The notes: generated from the sequence alone by a model not told the origin. 64,000 nt of DNA from Bacteroidota bacterium (GCA_030680835.1 JAUXUD010000035.1:1-64000), one strand, 5' to 3'; numbered from the stretch's first letter, positions 35,895 to 44,596 are shown. Numbers and translations: made by a program.

Positions 35895-37823
35895 GTGAAC
35901 CTGAAACCTATTTTTATTAGTCTGTTATTATGTATTCCCATGTGGATTATGGCGCAGCAAACAGCGCCAAAATCTACTATGGGAGATTTTAGTGATGTGT
36001 ATTTGCCATTAATATTTAAAAATCATGCAGAAGCAAACCGGGTAATGAGGTATGCTTTTGAACAGGAAGATAACAACTATTTAAAAATATCAGCAGCCTT
36101 TGCCGGTTTATGTTTAAACACCAAATCGGGAGCTATATACCCGTTTCTGTTTGATCTTATTCAAGCCTATGGCTCAAATATTCCGGATTCATTTCCCGAA
36201 AAACAAGGATATTTAAATTATGGCCGTTTTCATTATTCAAGTAAAAATCAGGCTTATGATAGTGCCTATAATTATTTACTGAATGCCAAAAGCTGGTTCG
36301 AAAGTACATCTAACATCGAAATGCAAATTGAATGTTCCATTGAACTGATTCAAACAGAAATAATATTAAGTTCGGTTTTTAACCCACACTGGAATACCCG
36401 GATTGAAAAGTTAAAAGCTTTGCTGAACGCAAAAAACGATATTCAGTTTGTTCGAATTCTCAGGCTTGAAGGAGATTTGCTTTTTTTTCAGAACAAAATC
36501 GCCCCGGCAATTTCTAAATATTCAGAGGCGGTTAAAGCTACACCCCCTCAACAATTCCTGTTGTTAAGCAATCTCTTTAACGATTTGGCTGTTGTTTCTT
36601 TTCCGTTGGGTAATAAAGAAGAATATAAAAACTACCTGGAACAATCAATAAAAAACGCATTTTTAGCAGATGATAGTCTGGATGCTGCCCCTGCTTTAAT
36701 CAATCTGGCAAAGTTTTATTTCGATTTTGGAAACCGGACAAAAGCTTTGGAAATTGCGCATTTGGCAGAAAAAATTGTAGATGAAAACACAGATTTGTTT
36801 TTACGACGTGATGTGTATATAAAGTTATTTTACTTTCATCAGCAAATGGGCAATTATAAGCTGGCACTGGATTATTCGGAAGCAGCCAGAATATATACCG
36901 ACAGTATTACCGAACTCAGGGATCAAAATTATATTTCAAAACTCAACGCCCAGTACAACTTTGAGCAGATGCTTAAAGAAAACAGGTGGCTCAATGAAGA
37001 GTCGAACCTGAAATCGAAACAACGAAATCTATTTATGGCCATCAGTATCATTCTTTTTGTTGTAGTAAGTATGATCGTTTATATTTTTTACCAGCGCGAT
37101 AAAAACCAGGAAGCGCTTCAGGCGGAAAAAGAAAAAATATACCGACAAAATGTTACCGAGATTTTAAAAGCACAGGAAATAAAATCAATGAACGCATTAT
37201 TTGAAGGTCAGCAAACCGAAAGAAAAAGAATAGCAGAAGAATTACACGACCGTTTATGCGGAATGCTGGCCACTATTAAATTGCATGTTTCCGCTCTCGA
37301 AAGCAAATTATCGGATAAGAAGGTAAAAAAATTACAGCAAATTCTCCAATACGAACATGCCATTCAACTGATTGATCATGCTTATGACGAGGTTCGTAAA
37401 ATATCGCATAACCTTTCGTCCGGAACGCTCATAAATTTCGGTCTCCTGCCTGCGTTGAAAGATTTGAAAGAAAACCTGAATGAAGGGGCCAATTTCTCTA
37501 TCACATTCCGCTCATTTGGATTGGAAGGATTCAGGCTTGATTCGCTCATAGAAATTCATGTTTTCAGAGCCATTCAGGAACTCATTACCAATGTAATTAA
37601 GCATGCCGGTGCCACCGCCATTCAAATAGATTTAAACCTGATAGAAAACAATTTGAATATTATCTTCAGCGATAATGGCCGCGGGTTTGATCCCGCATTA
37701 AAAAGCAGCGGCCGGGGTCTTAAAAATGTAAACTCGCGAATTGAACGTTTAAATGGTGATTTAACCATTGATAGCAATAAGGGCAATGGTACTACATTCA
37801 TCATTAATATCCCCGTAACATGA
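35895..37823 (+). CDS. TPR-containing sensor histidine kinase (NarL-type system)
   Basis: 642 residues from a GTG start at 35895. Signal peptide MNLKPIFISLLLCIPMWIMAQQ, periplasmic TPR-like helical repeats at about 30-360 (for example APALINLAKFYFDFGNRTKALEIAHLAEKI), one membrane helix (about 378-398, LFMAISIILFVVVSMIVYIFY) and a coiled coil. HisKA_3 follows with His451 (AEELHDRLCGMLATIKLHV), and an ATPase domain with ELITNVIKHAGA, DNGRGFDP and GRGLKNVNSRIERLNG. This is the common Bacteroidota architecture paired with a LuxR-type regulator, here overlapping by 4 bp. The signal probably comes through TPR contacts with an envelope protein. Confidence 0.93.
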   Translation: MNLKPIFISLLLCIPMWIMAQQTAPKSTMGDFSDVYLPLIFKNHAEANRVMRYAFEQEDNNYLKISAAFAGLCLNTKSGAIYPFLFDLIQAYGSNIPDSFPEKQGYLNYGRFHYSSKNQAYDSAYNYLLNAKSWFESTSNIEMQIECSIELIQTEIILSSVFNPHWNTRIEKLKALLNAKNDIQFVRILRLEGDLLFFQNKIAPAISKYSEAVKATPPQQFLLLSNLFNDLAVVSFPLGNKEEYKNYLEQSIKNAFLADDSLDAAPALINLAKFYFDFGNRTKALEIAHLAEKIVDENTDLFLRRDVYIKLFYFHQQMGNYKLALDYSEAARIYTDSITELRDQNYISKLNAQYNFEQMLKENRWLNEESNLKSKQRNLFMAISIILFVVVSMIVYIFYQRDKNQEALQAEKEKIYRQNVTEILKAQEIKSMNALFEGQQTERKRIAEELHDRLCGMLATIKLHVSALESKLSDKKVKKLQQILQYEHAIQLIDHAYDEVRKISHNLSSGTLINFGLLPALKDLKENLNEGANFSITFRSFGLEGFRLDSLIEIHVFRAIQELITNVIKHAGATAIQIDLNLIENNLNIIFSDNGRGFDPALKSSGRGLKNVNSRIERLNGDLTIDSNKGNGTTFIINIPVT

Positions 37824-38452
37824 TAAAAGTAATAATTGCCGATGATCAGGATATGTTTGTGGAAGGCTTAACATCAATTTTAAATGCCTACGAACACATT
37901 ATTATTTTAAAGTATGCAAAAAACGGTTTGGAACTGTTGCAGTTGCTTAAAAAAAACAAGCCTGATATTGTTTTACTCGATATTAATATGCCGGAGCTTA
38001 ATGGAATTCATACCCTCTTTTACATGCGCAAAAAATATCCTGATTTAAAGGTGATCATCTTAAGTACACACAGTTCATCTGAATTTGTTAACAACCTTAC
38101 AAATCTTGGTATTGACGGCTATATTCTTAAAAATACCAGTGGTAAAGAACTGGTGCATGCCATTGAACAGGTGGTAAATGGTACCCGGTATTTTTCTCCC
38201 AAAATTCAGGAAATTATGGAAAATAATCCGGCAATGAATATAAATAAAACAGATTTTATTCTCTCCGATCAGGAAATTAAAATTATTAAACTGCTTGCAA
38301 CAGGAAACACAACACAATACATCGCCGACAAATTATTTATCAGCATATATACTGTAGATACCCATCGCAAAAATGTGCTGGCCAAATTGCAGCTTAAAAA
38401 TACTCCTGAATTAATTAAATATGCAGTAAATGCAGGTTTGGTAGAAGATTAA
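37820..38452 (+). CDS. NarL/LuxR-family response regulator
   Basis: 210 residues. Receiver with ADDQDMF at residues 7-13, Asp54 (IVLLDINMPELNG), STHSS near 82 and LKNTSGKEL (Lys). A LuxR-type helix-turn-helix at about 140-205 (LSDQEIKIIKLLATGNTTQYIADKLFISIYTVDTHRKNVLAKLQLKN) binds DNA. The ATG overlaps the stop of the TPR kinase (ATGA), a standard cognate pair. It ends 10 bp from the convergent HTH gene. Confidence 0.96.
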   Translation: MIKVIIADDQDMFVEGLTSILNAYEHIIILKYAKNGLELLQLLKKNKPDIVLLDINMPELNGIHTLFYMRKKYPDLKVIILSTHSSSEFVNNLTNLGIDGYILKNTSGKELVHAIEQVVNGTRYFSPKIQEIMENNPAMNINKTDFILSDQEIKIIKLLATGNTTQYIADKLFISIYTVDTHRKNVLAKLQLKNTPELIKYAVNAGLVED

Positions 38453-38462
38453 AAGGATTGTG

Positions 38463-39467
38463 TTAACTCAAATTTATTTTCTGTTTCACCAGGTCTACCT
38501 TATCCCTTAGTATCCTAAAAAATTGGTTTCTTTGTTTTTCGGCAAAACCACTGATCAAGGTTGATTTACGCAGCAGGTTATTGATCCATAATTCATTTTC
38601 ATGTACAAAATCGGCACTTGTAGTGCTCATCATATTAAAGGTATTATTGCTAACATAAGCCAATTTGGTTGAACCAATATTGGCTAAAATACTGTTGTTG
38701 CCAATCATCACTTCGCTTTTATACAATTTAAAATTTTCTTTCCCGCTTTGACCGGGGCCAATTAATTTGCTGCTTTTTGATGCTTTCTTAAATATGGTAT
38801 TTAACTCTTCTGTTAATAAATCACAAATAGCCAATGCATCGGCTTTATTATTAAAATACCCAGATTCCCAGAAATATTCAACCTGCTTGAGTGTACTGTT
38901 AATGGTATCTTCGGTCCATATTTCAGTTGAATTTATCTGGTCATAATTCTTAAGAATATCCGCCGCACTGTTAATCATTCCACTATCTATGTGTTTGGGA
39001 TCAAATGATAAATCGGTGTATTCCGGCGCATTTAAAATGGATTTAAGCCAGTAAAACAATTTAAATGCAATGAGCATGTCATTATTAAAATGATGCCACA
39101 CAGGAATATCATCTGCGGCAAAAACAATTTGATTGTTGGGTGATGAACCGATCTTTTTAACATCGCCGGCTAAAAACATCAGCCACAATTTAAAGTTCTC
39201 CTTTTTGTCATCAAGTTTCAGGTAATCAAATGTTACCTTATTGCTCATATGTTGTACTTCCGGATCAAAAGAAACCCTGAAATGCTTACATATCAATGTA
39301 ATTTCTTCAATATTAAATAAGGTTTCACACCGTATTCTTCTGTATGCACTATCCGTGCTCAACTTCAGTAAATCTGCCAGCTCATCAACAAAAGACACAT
39401 TTGGAGGAACGGCAGTTTTTATTCGCTGTAAAAATTGTTCCTGAATGAATTTTGATTTTTGTTCCAT
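38463..39467 (-). CDS. HTH transcriptional regulator (BetR-like)
   Basis: 334 residues from the ATG at 39467 (MEQKSKFIQEQFLQRIK); an in-frame upstream start at 39494 lies in the probable operator region. Residues about 22-70 (PPNVSFVDELADLLKLSTDSAYRRIRCETLFNIEEITLICKHFRVSFD) form an HTH of the kind seen in BetR-type regulators, common in Bacteroidota. The remaining 260 residues are helical with no recognised effector domain (WLMFLAGDVKKIG... and a C-terminal LINNLLRKSTLISGFAEKQRN-like block). Two small palindromes upstream could be its own operator. Regulated function unknown. Confidence 0.7.
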   Translation of the reverse strand: MEQKSKFIQEQFLQRIKTAVPPNVSFVDELADLLKLSTDSAYRRIRCETLFNIEEITLICKHFRVSFDPEVQHMSNKVTFDYLKLDDKKENFKLWLMFLAGDVKKIGSSPNNQIVFAADDIPVWHHFNNDMLIAFKLFYWLKSILNAPEYTDLSFDPKHIDSGMINSAADILKNYDQINSTEIWTEDTINSTLKQVEYFWESGYFNNKADALAICDLLTEELNTIFKKASKSSKLIGPGQSGKENFKLYKSEVMIGNNSILANIGSTKLAYVSNNTFNMMSTTSADFVHENELWINNLLRKSTLISGFAEKQRNQFFRILRDKVDLVKQKINLS

Positions 39468-39497
39468 GGATACTTTTTGTAAGCTTATTTGCAATAA

Positions 39498-39533
39498 TTG
39501 TACAAATCTTATGCAATTTATACAAATATTGTA
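39498..39533. promoter_or_regulatory. Candidate operator, two TTGTA/TACAA palindromes
   Basis: TTGTACAA at 39498-39505 and TACAA-ATA-TTGTA at 39521-39533 share the half-site TTGTA and lie 31-66 bp upstream of the HTH regulator's ATG, between divergent genes. A TACCTTTG -7-like box for the + strand gene lies nearby at 39569-39576. Confidence 0.45.
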
Positions 39534-39609
39534 CTTTTTGATAATTATTTATAGCCATTCCTGATCGTTACCTTTGAATCGTTTTTTAACAGTCTATCTT
39601 TAAATAATT

Positions 39610-40002
39610 ATGGAAGAAGTAACAAAAAGTAGTGGAGCAGCCGAAAAAATTATTTTAGATGATGTTACCAAAGGCAAATGGTATAAAGTGGTGTTTAGCC
39701 TCAAAAAACAATTTGGTAAAAAGCCCAATATGGATGCCATTATCTATTTAATAGGGGTAAACGAATTCGGGCACATGCGCGAATTTGCCAAAGATGAAAA
39801 AATGGACCTGATGCATATTGCCACCTGCAAATTACTGAGCTATGAAGGTTATTTTGTTTATGACGGAAAGGATGAAGAAGGCTGGCCCCATTATACAATG
39901 CTTAAAAAACCGCCCTATACCGATTTGCTGAGTCAGGAAAATTTATTGCGAAAACTTGTGGTACAATATTACGAAGAAAATAATTTGTTTGAAGAAAACT
40001 AA
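39610..40002 (+). CDS. Conserved hypothetical protein
   Basis: 130 residues, soluble, no signal peptide. Seen: MDAIIYLIGVNEFGHMREFAKDEKMDLMHIATCKLLSYEGYF near the centre and GWPHYTMLKKPPYTDLLSQENLLRKLVVQYYEENNLF at the C-terminus. I recognise the sequence as a conserved Bacteroidota hypothetical family but know no function. Divergent from the HTH regulator, with a -7-like box 34 bp upstream. The TAA is followed after 2 nt by the TACGATG heptamer array. Confidence 0.75.
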   Translation: MEEVTKSSGAAEKIILDDVTKGKWYKVVFSLKKQFGKKPNMDAIIYLIGVNEFGHMREFAKDEKMDLMHIATCKLLSYEGYFVYDGKDEEGWPHYTMLKKPPYTDLLSQENLLRKLVVQYYEENNLFEEN

Positions 40003-40004
40003 GG

Positions 40005-40053
40005 TACGATGTACGATGTACGATGTACGATGTACAATGTATAATGTACGATG
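40005..40053 (+). repeat. Heptamer tandem repeat (TACGATG), seven units
   Basis: Units 1-4 and 7 are exact TACGATG; unit 5 is TACAATG and unit 6 TATAATG. The array begins 2 nt after the stop of the preceding gene, after GG, exactly as at 2993-3012. Confidence 0.9.
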
Positions 40054-40110
40054 TAATGTAGGAGTTAGTATATTTTAGAAAATTACACTTTTTTGACTAA
40101 ATAATTAATT

Positions 40111-40293
40111 ATGAAAAAGGAATTTCAACAACATGCACCCACCAATGCCATTTACGGTTTGGGACTGATCGGAGCAATGATTTATTTTATTTCTAAAGCA
40201 ACGGGTTTCTGGATGGGGGCACTGGGGTTTTTAAAAGCCCTGGTATGGCCTGCAATTCTGGTTTATGAAGCGCTAAAATCACTTGGTGTTTAA
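40111..40293 (+). CDS. Small membrane protein
   Basis: 60 residues: a short polar N-terminus (KKEFQQHAPTN) then two hydrophobic segments (IYGLGLIGAMIYFISKAT and WMGALGFLKALVWPAILVYEAL). It carries no signal-peptide cleavage site. The combination of helical membrane segments, an ATG at a suitable distance from the array and no competing frame supports a real gene. Similar small proteins occur in many bacteria, but no function is assigned with certainty. Confidence 0.6.
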   Translation: MKKEFQQHAPTNAIYGLGLIGAMIYFISKATGFWMGALGFLKALVWPAILVYEALKSLGV

Positions 40294-40319
40294 TGCAGAT
40301 CAAAGTATCACTACCAATG

Positions 40320-41513
40320 TTATATATACACTTTGTTAAGGTTCTCTATGAGAATTCTGCAGGCCATTTCAATTTCTTCATGAGTAATGGTTAGCGGGGG
40401 TGCAATCCGGATTCGGTTATTGGCAAATAAAAACCAGTCGGTAATAACTCCATCCTGCAAACAACCCTGAATTACCTTTAAATTATTATCAAAATGATCG
40501 AGTAACAGAGCAAGCATCAAACCTTTGCCACTTATGTTTTTTATCCCCGGGTGAACCAAAAGTTTTCTGAACAATTGTTCTTTAGCATCAACCTCGCTGA
40601 GCAGATTGCCGTGAAGCAAAACTTCAATACCCGCCAGTGCAGCGGCTGCAGTTACCGGATGACCCCCAAAAGTGGTTATATGCCCCAGAATTGGGTTTTC
40701 GGTAAACGCCTCCATAAGTTTGCCGGAAGTAATAACCGCACCCATGGGCATCCCGGCTCCAAGCGCTTTTCCCAGCAATAATATATCGGGAACAATTCCA
40801 TAATGTTCAAAGGCAAATAACTTACCCGTTTTTCCCATTCCACTTTGAATTTCATCAAAAATCAACAGGGTATTGGTTTCATTGCATCGCCTTCGTAAAG
40901 CCAGCAAAAAATCCGGTTCCGCTGCAATATATCCCGCCTCTCCCTGAACTACTTCCGTTATTACACAGGCTGCCTTCCCATTTATTTTCTCAAGCGATTG
41001 CAAATCATTGAAATTAATAAAGTCAATGCCCGGCAATAAAGGCCTGAATGCCTGTTTAAAATACTCCTCACTGTTTAAACTCAAAGCAGCATGGGTGCTG
41101 CCATGGTATGCGTTTTTACAGGCAATCATTTCGGCCCTGCCTGTTATTCTTTTTGCGAGTTTCAGTGCTACATCCGTAGCTTCAGCTCCCGAATTGAGCA
41201 GGTAAACACAATCAAGGTTCTGGGGCAATAACGAAGTAAGCAATGCTGCCAGTCTGGTTTGAACACTTTGAACAAATTCACCGTAAATCATTACATGCTG
41301 GTGCAGGTTTAATTGTTCAACAATCGCGTTTTTTACCTGAGTATTACCGTGCCCCAAATGACTTACACTAATTCCTGAAATTAAATCGAGATATTTTTTC
41401 CCGGTAACATCAAATAAGTAGTTTCCTTCGGCTCTGGCAATTTCAAGCAATACAGGAAACCTGCTCGTTTGGGCCTGGTGTGCCAAAAATAACTGCCGGT
41501 TTGTAAATAACAT
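40320..41513 (-). CDS. Class III aminotransferase (acetylornithine/ornithine type)
   Basis: 397 residues, PLP enzyme of fold type I. Seen: LDLISGISVSHLGHGN near 43-57, NSGAEATDVALKLAK at 107-121, IFDEIQSGMGKTGKLFA (Asp220, Glu221) and the PLP Lys249 (LLLGKALGAGMPMGAV). The PLP phosphate-binding region HITTFGGHPVTAAAAL is present. Close families are ArgD (N-acetylornithine) and RocD (ornithine); the gene is solitary, so substrate is unresolved. It lies convergent to the small membrane gene and 27 bp from it. Confidence 0.85.
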   Translation of the reverse strand: MLFTNRQLFLAHQAQTSRFPVLLEIARAEGNYLFDVTGKKYLDLISGISVSHLGHGNTQVKNAIVEQLNLHQHVMIYGEFVQSVQTRLAALLTSLLPQNLDCVYLLNSGAEATDVALKLAKRITGRAEMIACKNAYHGSTHAALSLNSEEYFKQAFRPLLPGIDFINFNDLQSLEKINGKAACVITEVVQGEAGYIAAEPDFLLALRRRCNETNTLLIFDEIQSGMGKTGKLFAFEHYGIVPDILLLGKALGAGMPMGAVITSGKLMEAFTENPILGHITTFGGHPVTAAAALAGIEVLLHGNLLSEVDAKEQLFRKLLVHPGIKNISGKGLMLALLLDHFDNNLKVIQGCLQDGVITDWFLFANNRIRIAPPLTITHEEIEMACRILIENLNKVYI

Positions 41514-41615
41514 ATTCCTGCGAAGATAGTTTCTGTTTTAAATTAAACAAAAAGTGCAGATATATTCTGTATAAAATTATTCATTCAAAAATTTTATGGT
41601 CCCAATATGTATTTT

Positions 41616-41660
41616 ATATTTGGCGGAATCTATGCATATTTAATAGATTCCGCCAATTAT
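41616..41660. repeat. Palindrome P1 downstream of the DUF234 ATPase gene
   Basis: Arms TTGGCGGAATCTAT (41620-41633) and ATAGATTCCGCCAA (41643-41656) pair over 14 bp with a 9-nt loop; 3 more bp pair outside one mismatch. Ends 15 bp from the ATPase stop codon. No T-run follows, so it is not an ordinary terminator. Confidence 0.95.
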
Positions 41661-41675
41661 ATTTTTCTCAAAATA

Positions 41676-43106
41676 TTATTCAAACAACGAATCTATGGTA
41701 ATATTATTTTGAACCAAATCCAGTGAATGCTTGTTTTCATTAATGCCGAAGGAGCTTATGATTGTCAGAAACAGGCTTTTCTTTACTTTGCTTATTTCTT
41801 TAAATGTTGCTAATTTCTGTCTGAGTTTTTTCGCATAATCACTGGTAATGGTAAAGCGGGCATTATGAAATTTCATTTCGCAAACATTAATAATCCCATC
41901 AGCCCGGTCTATTACCATATCAATTTGTATACCGGGGTAATCTTCACTCCCCTTAAAAATATAACTTGAAAAAGTAGTATAAACACCGGCAATACCCATT
42001 GATTTTTTAATTTCGTGCTGATGCAAAAAGCAAACATTTTCGAAGGCATAGCCGCTCCAGCTTTTGAAAATGCTGCTTTGGGAGATGCTTGAAAATGTTC
42101 CTTTCCCGCTCCTTTTATTTCCGCTTATAAATTTCAGATAAAAAAGGGAATAGGCATCTGTGAGTCTGTAAAGAGTATCTTTTTTCTTGTTTAAAAGGGG
42201 CAAATTGGTGCTTATAAAATCCGATTGTTCCAGTTCATCAAGTACTCTTGTAATCCTTCCGCCATCAACCAAACCGGTATGTTTTACAATTTCTCTGCGG
42301 GTTAGCCCCTTCCATTTTGAACTCAAGGCATGAATCACTGCAAAATGATTCCCGGGGTTATCGTATAACGACCTGTAAAGTTTATCAAACTCATCTCTTA
42401 AAAATCCCTGTTTTGCAAAACATATTCTATCAATATTTTGTGCTACACTTTCTCCCTTTTTTACTTCATTTAAATAAAGGGGAATACCTCCCAGCATCAT
42501 ATAAATCTGCACAATCTGATAGTGATCAAAAAGAATTCTCCGCGACTTAAAATAGGCTTTTGTTTCTTTTAAGTTAAAAGGTTTTAGATGAATCCTGCAG
42601 GTAATTCTGTTATGCAGTCCGCCCTTGTTATGCACTACCTTCTGAATCATCCAGGTTGCAGCCGACCCGCATACAATCAGCATTACATTATTTCTTACGG
42701 CCCAATCGTTCCAGAAATGCGCCAGCATGGTTAAAAAATTAGATTTGGGCGTGGCTAACCAGGGCAGTTCATCAAAAAAAATAATTTTTTTCTTTTTGCC
42801 TTTTTTACGGGCGAGCAGTTTTTTGAGTTGTTCAAAGGCATCCTGCCAGTTACCCGGTGCAGAGTCAGATTCAACAACTTTGAAATGTGTTGAAATTTTA
42901 TTCGAAAAATTAATCAGTTGTTCACGGGTTCCAACACCCTGAATTCCGGTAATCCTGAAATCCAGCTTTTGTTTTAACACATTGTCAATTAAAAACGTTT
43001 TACCTACTCTTCTTCTGCCATAAATAGCAATAAACGAAGAACCGGGCGCTCTTACTGAAGCTTCGAGCAGGGCAATTTCCTCTTCTCTTCCTTGTAAATG
43101 TTCCAT
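41676..43106 (-). CDS. ATP-binding protein, archaeal ATPase/DUF234 family with PD-(D/E)xK-like motif
   Basis: 476 residues, no membrane segment. P-loop ATPase domain 1-245: Walker A IAIYGRRRVGKT (residues 30-37), Walker B KIIFFDELPWLAT (Asp112, Glu113) and CGSAATWM sensor-like block. A winged helix at about 262-310 (WKGLTRREIVKHTGLVDGGRITRVLDELEQ). C-terminal DUF234-like domain with FE at 355-356, QID (Asp396), then 13 residues, and ExK (Glu410, Lys412), which fits a PD-(D/E)xK nuclease core. Function of the family is not established; mobile and toxin-like roles have been suspected because copies are scattered. Palindromes with a common core bound the gene on both sides. Confidence 0.88.
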   Translation of the reverse strand: MEHLQGREEEIALLEASVRAPGSSFIAIYGRRRVGKTFLIDNVLKQKLDFRITGIQGVGTREQLINFSNKISTHFKVVESDSAPGNWQDAFEQLKKLLARKKGKKKKIIFFDELPWLATPKSNFLTMLAHFWNDWAVRNNVMLIVCGSAATWMIQKVVHNKGGLHNRITCRIHLKPFNLKETKAYFKSRRILFDHYQIVQIYMMLGGIPLYLNEVKKGESVAQNIDRICFAKQGFLRDEFDKLYRSLYDNPGNHFAVIHALSSKWKGLTRREIVKHTGLVDGGRITRVLDELEQSDFISTNLPLLNKKKDTLYRLTDAYSLFYLKFISGNKRSGKGTFSSISQSSIFKSWSGYAFENVCFLHQHEIKKSMGIAGVYTTFSSYIFKGSEDYPGIQIDMVIDRADGIINVCEMKFHNARFTITSDYAKKLRQKLATFKEISKVKKSLFLTIISSFGINENKHSLDLVQNNITIDSLFE

Positions 43107-43116
43107 AAATTAAAAC

Positions 43117-43166
43117 TTATAATTGGCGGAATCTTACACAAATATATAAGATTCCGCCAATTATAA
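43117..43166. repeat. Palindrome P2 upstream of the DUF234 ATPase gene
   Basis: Perfect 20-bp arms (43117-43136 and 43147-43166), loop of 10 nt, core TTGGCGGAATCTTA. Begins 10 bp before the ATPase start codon, so it covers the ribosome-binding region on the mRNA. Confidence 0.97.
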
Positions 43167-43183
43167 AAATTAATAAAATAACT

Positions 43184-43230
43184 TATAATTGGCGGAATCT
43201 ATCCATTTTTATCTTATTCCGCCAAATATA
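43184..43230. repeat. Palindrome P3, second upstream copy
   Basis: TTGGCGGAAT (43189-43198) pairs with ATTCCGCCAA (43216-43225); four outer pairs follow one mismatch. The left flank ACTTATAATTGGCGGAATCT equals that of P2, so P2 and P3 are duplicated sites 68 bp apart. Confidence 0.9.
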
Positions 43231-43351
43231 ATAATCATATACCGCATTACGCTGATGCCATTATTTTGATGTTTAATGAAGTAAATTTGAAAAATGCTGC
43301 AAGAAGAAATGCCTGCATTCCCTTGCCGCCTGCACGGATACTACAGGCTAT

Positions 43352-44047
43352 TTATAATACAACGGAGGAACTTAAAATACTTTCAAATATCAGGCGTCCA
43401 TCTGTATTATACAGCTCACTGTCAACCGCCCGCTCGGGGTGTGGCATCATGCCAAATACATTGCGACCCAAATTGCAAATACCGGCTATATTTTCCAGCG
43501 AACCATTGGGGTTTGACTCTTCACTTGCATTTCCTTGTTCGTTGCAATAGGTAAACAGTATTTGATTGTTTTCTTTAAGTGCAGCCAAAACCGGCTCATC
43601 ACAATAAAACCGACCTTCGCCATGCGCAACCGGAATCTTGTATGCTTTATTTAAGTCGAGCAAACCGGTAATAAGCGATTTTTGAGTTACCGGTTTTATA
43701 TAAACATTTTTGCAGTTAAATTTCTGGTTTTCGTTGTGCAGCAGCGCGCCAGGCAGCAGATGGCTTTCACATAGTATCTGAAATCCGTTACAAACACCCC
43801 ATACCAGGCCACCGGCAGATGCAAATTCAATAACATTTTGCATAATGGGAGAAAAGCGGGCAATGGCACCGCTTCTCAAATAATCGCCGTAGCTAAATCC
43901 TCCGGGCAAAAATATCAGGTCACAACCCTGTAAATCATGGTCCTTATGCCATAATTTTACCGTTTCACATCCAAACTGTCGTGTAAAGGCATCCATTGCG
44001 TCCTGATCGCAATTTGAACCCGGGAAAATAACAACTCCTACCTTCAT
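43352..44047 (-). CDS. purQ: Phosphoribosylformylglycinamidine synthase, glutaminase subunit
   Basis: 231 residues, stand-alone class I glutamine amidotransferase that supplies ammonia to PurL in purine synthesis. Seen: [16 protein letters not shown] start, nucleophile Cys86 in [13 protein letters not shown], and [11 protein letters not shown] with [12 protein letters not shown] carrying the catalytic His and Glu. The existence of a separate PurQ implies a small-type PurL plus PurS elsewhere. Upstream genes lie 48 bp away on the same strand; a TACTTTTG -7-like box (minus strand) at 44075-44068 suggests its own promoter. Confidence 0.96.
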   Translation of the reverse strand: MKVGVVIFPGSNCDQDAMDAFTRQFGCETVKLWHKDHDLQGCDLIFLPGGFSYGDYLRSGAIARFSPIMQNVIEFASAGGLVWGVCNGFQILCESHLLPGALLHNENQKFNCKNVYIKPVTQKSLITGLLDLNKAYKIPVAHGEGRFYCDEPVLAALKENNQILFTYCNEQGNASEESNPNGSLENIAGICNLGRNVFGMMPHPERAVDSELYNTDGRLIFESILSSSVVL

Positions 44048-44095
44048 GTAACTGTATTAATTTCCGGCAAAAGTAAGGAATCCCATTTAAAACCA

Positions 44096-44596
44096 CTATT
44101 TTATATAAAGGAAAAAAGCGATTGGCAATACTCCGGGGCCTAACCCGTATTTTGAACCCGGTGCCTGTGGATTGGTAACGGGCAGTGTTACATTTAACTT
44201 AACTTCACTGAAAGTAATTTTTGATTGCGTTTTTAAGGCCGTTACATATTGCTTGCAACCACTTGTAAAAGATGGTGAGGGATTGCTGAAAACCTTGTTT
44301 TGCATGGTTGGATCAGAGGGTTCTACGATTAAAGTAAACGAATTGAGCAAATTCTTTTTCCTGGGGTCATTTTTATCACAAATTATCAATTGGGCATTCC
44401 CCAGATTAAAAAAAGATTTGTCAATATCAGGCACTTTCATTAAATCTATTTTTTCAAATCCATTATCCAAAATATAGGTAAAACGCTGAGCCAGCTCAAT
44501 ATTTTTAGGATTTGGGTTTGGGGTTTGAGCACATAATTTTTGACTTGTACCCATATATAACACAGCCATTAACAGAATCAACACAAGATTTTTCAT
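44096..44596 (-). CDS. Secreted protein of unknown function
   Basis: 166 residues from the ATG at 44596; an in-frame TTG at 44602 adds two residues. Signal peptide MKNLVLILLMAVLYMGTSQKLCAQ. Mature part of about 140 residues with mixed beta strands (NSFTLIVEPSDPTMQNKVFSNPSPSFTSGCKQYVTALKTQSKITFSEVKLNVTLP) and one Cys. It ends in hydrophobic GPGVLPIAFFLYIK. Family not recognised; located between purQ and the AlbA_2 gene on the same strand. Confidence 0.65.
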   Translation of the reverse strand: MKNLVLILLMAVLYMGTSQKLCAQTPNPNPKNIELAQRFTYILDNGFEKIDLMKVPDIDKSFFNLGNAQLIICDKNDPRKKNLLNSFTLIVEPSDPTMQNKVFSNPSPSFTSGCKQYVTALKTQSKITFSEVKLNVTLPVTNPQAPGSKYGLGPGVLPIAFFLYIK

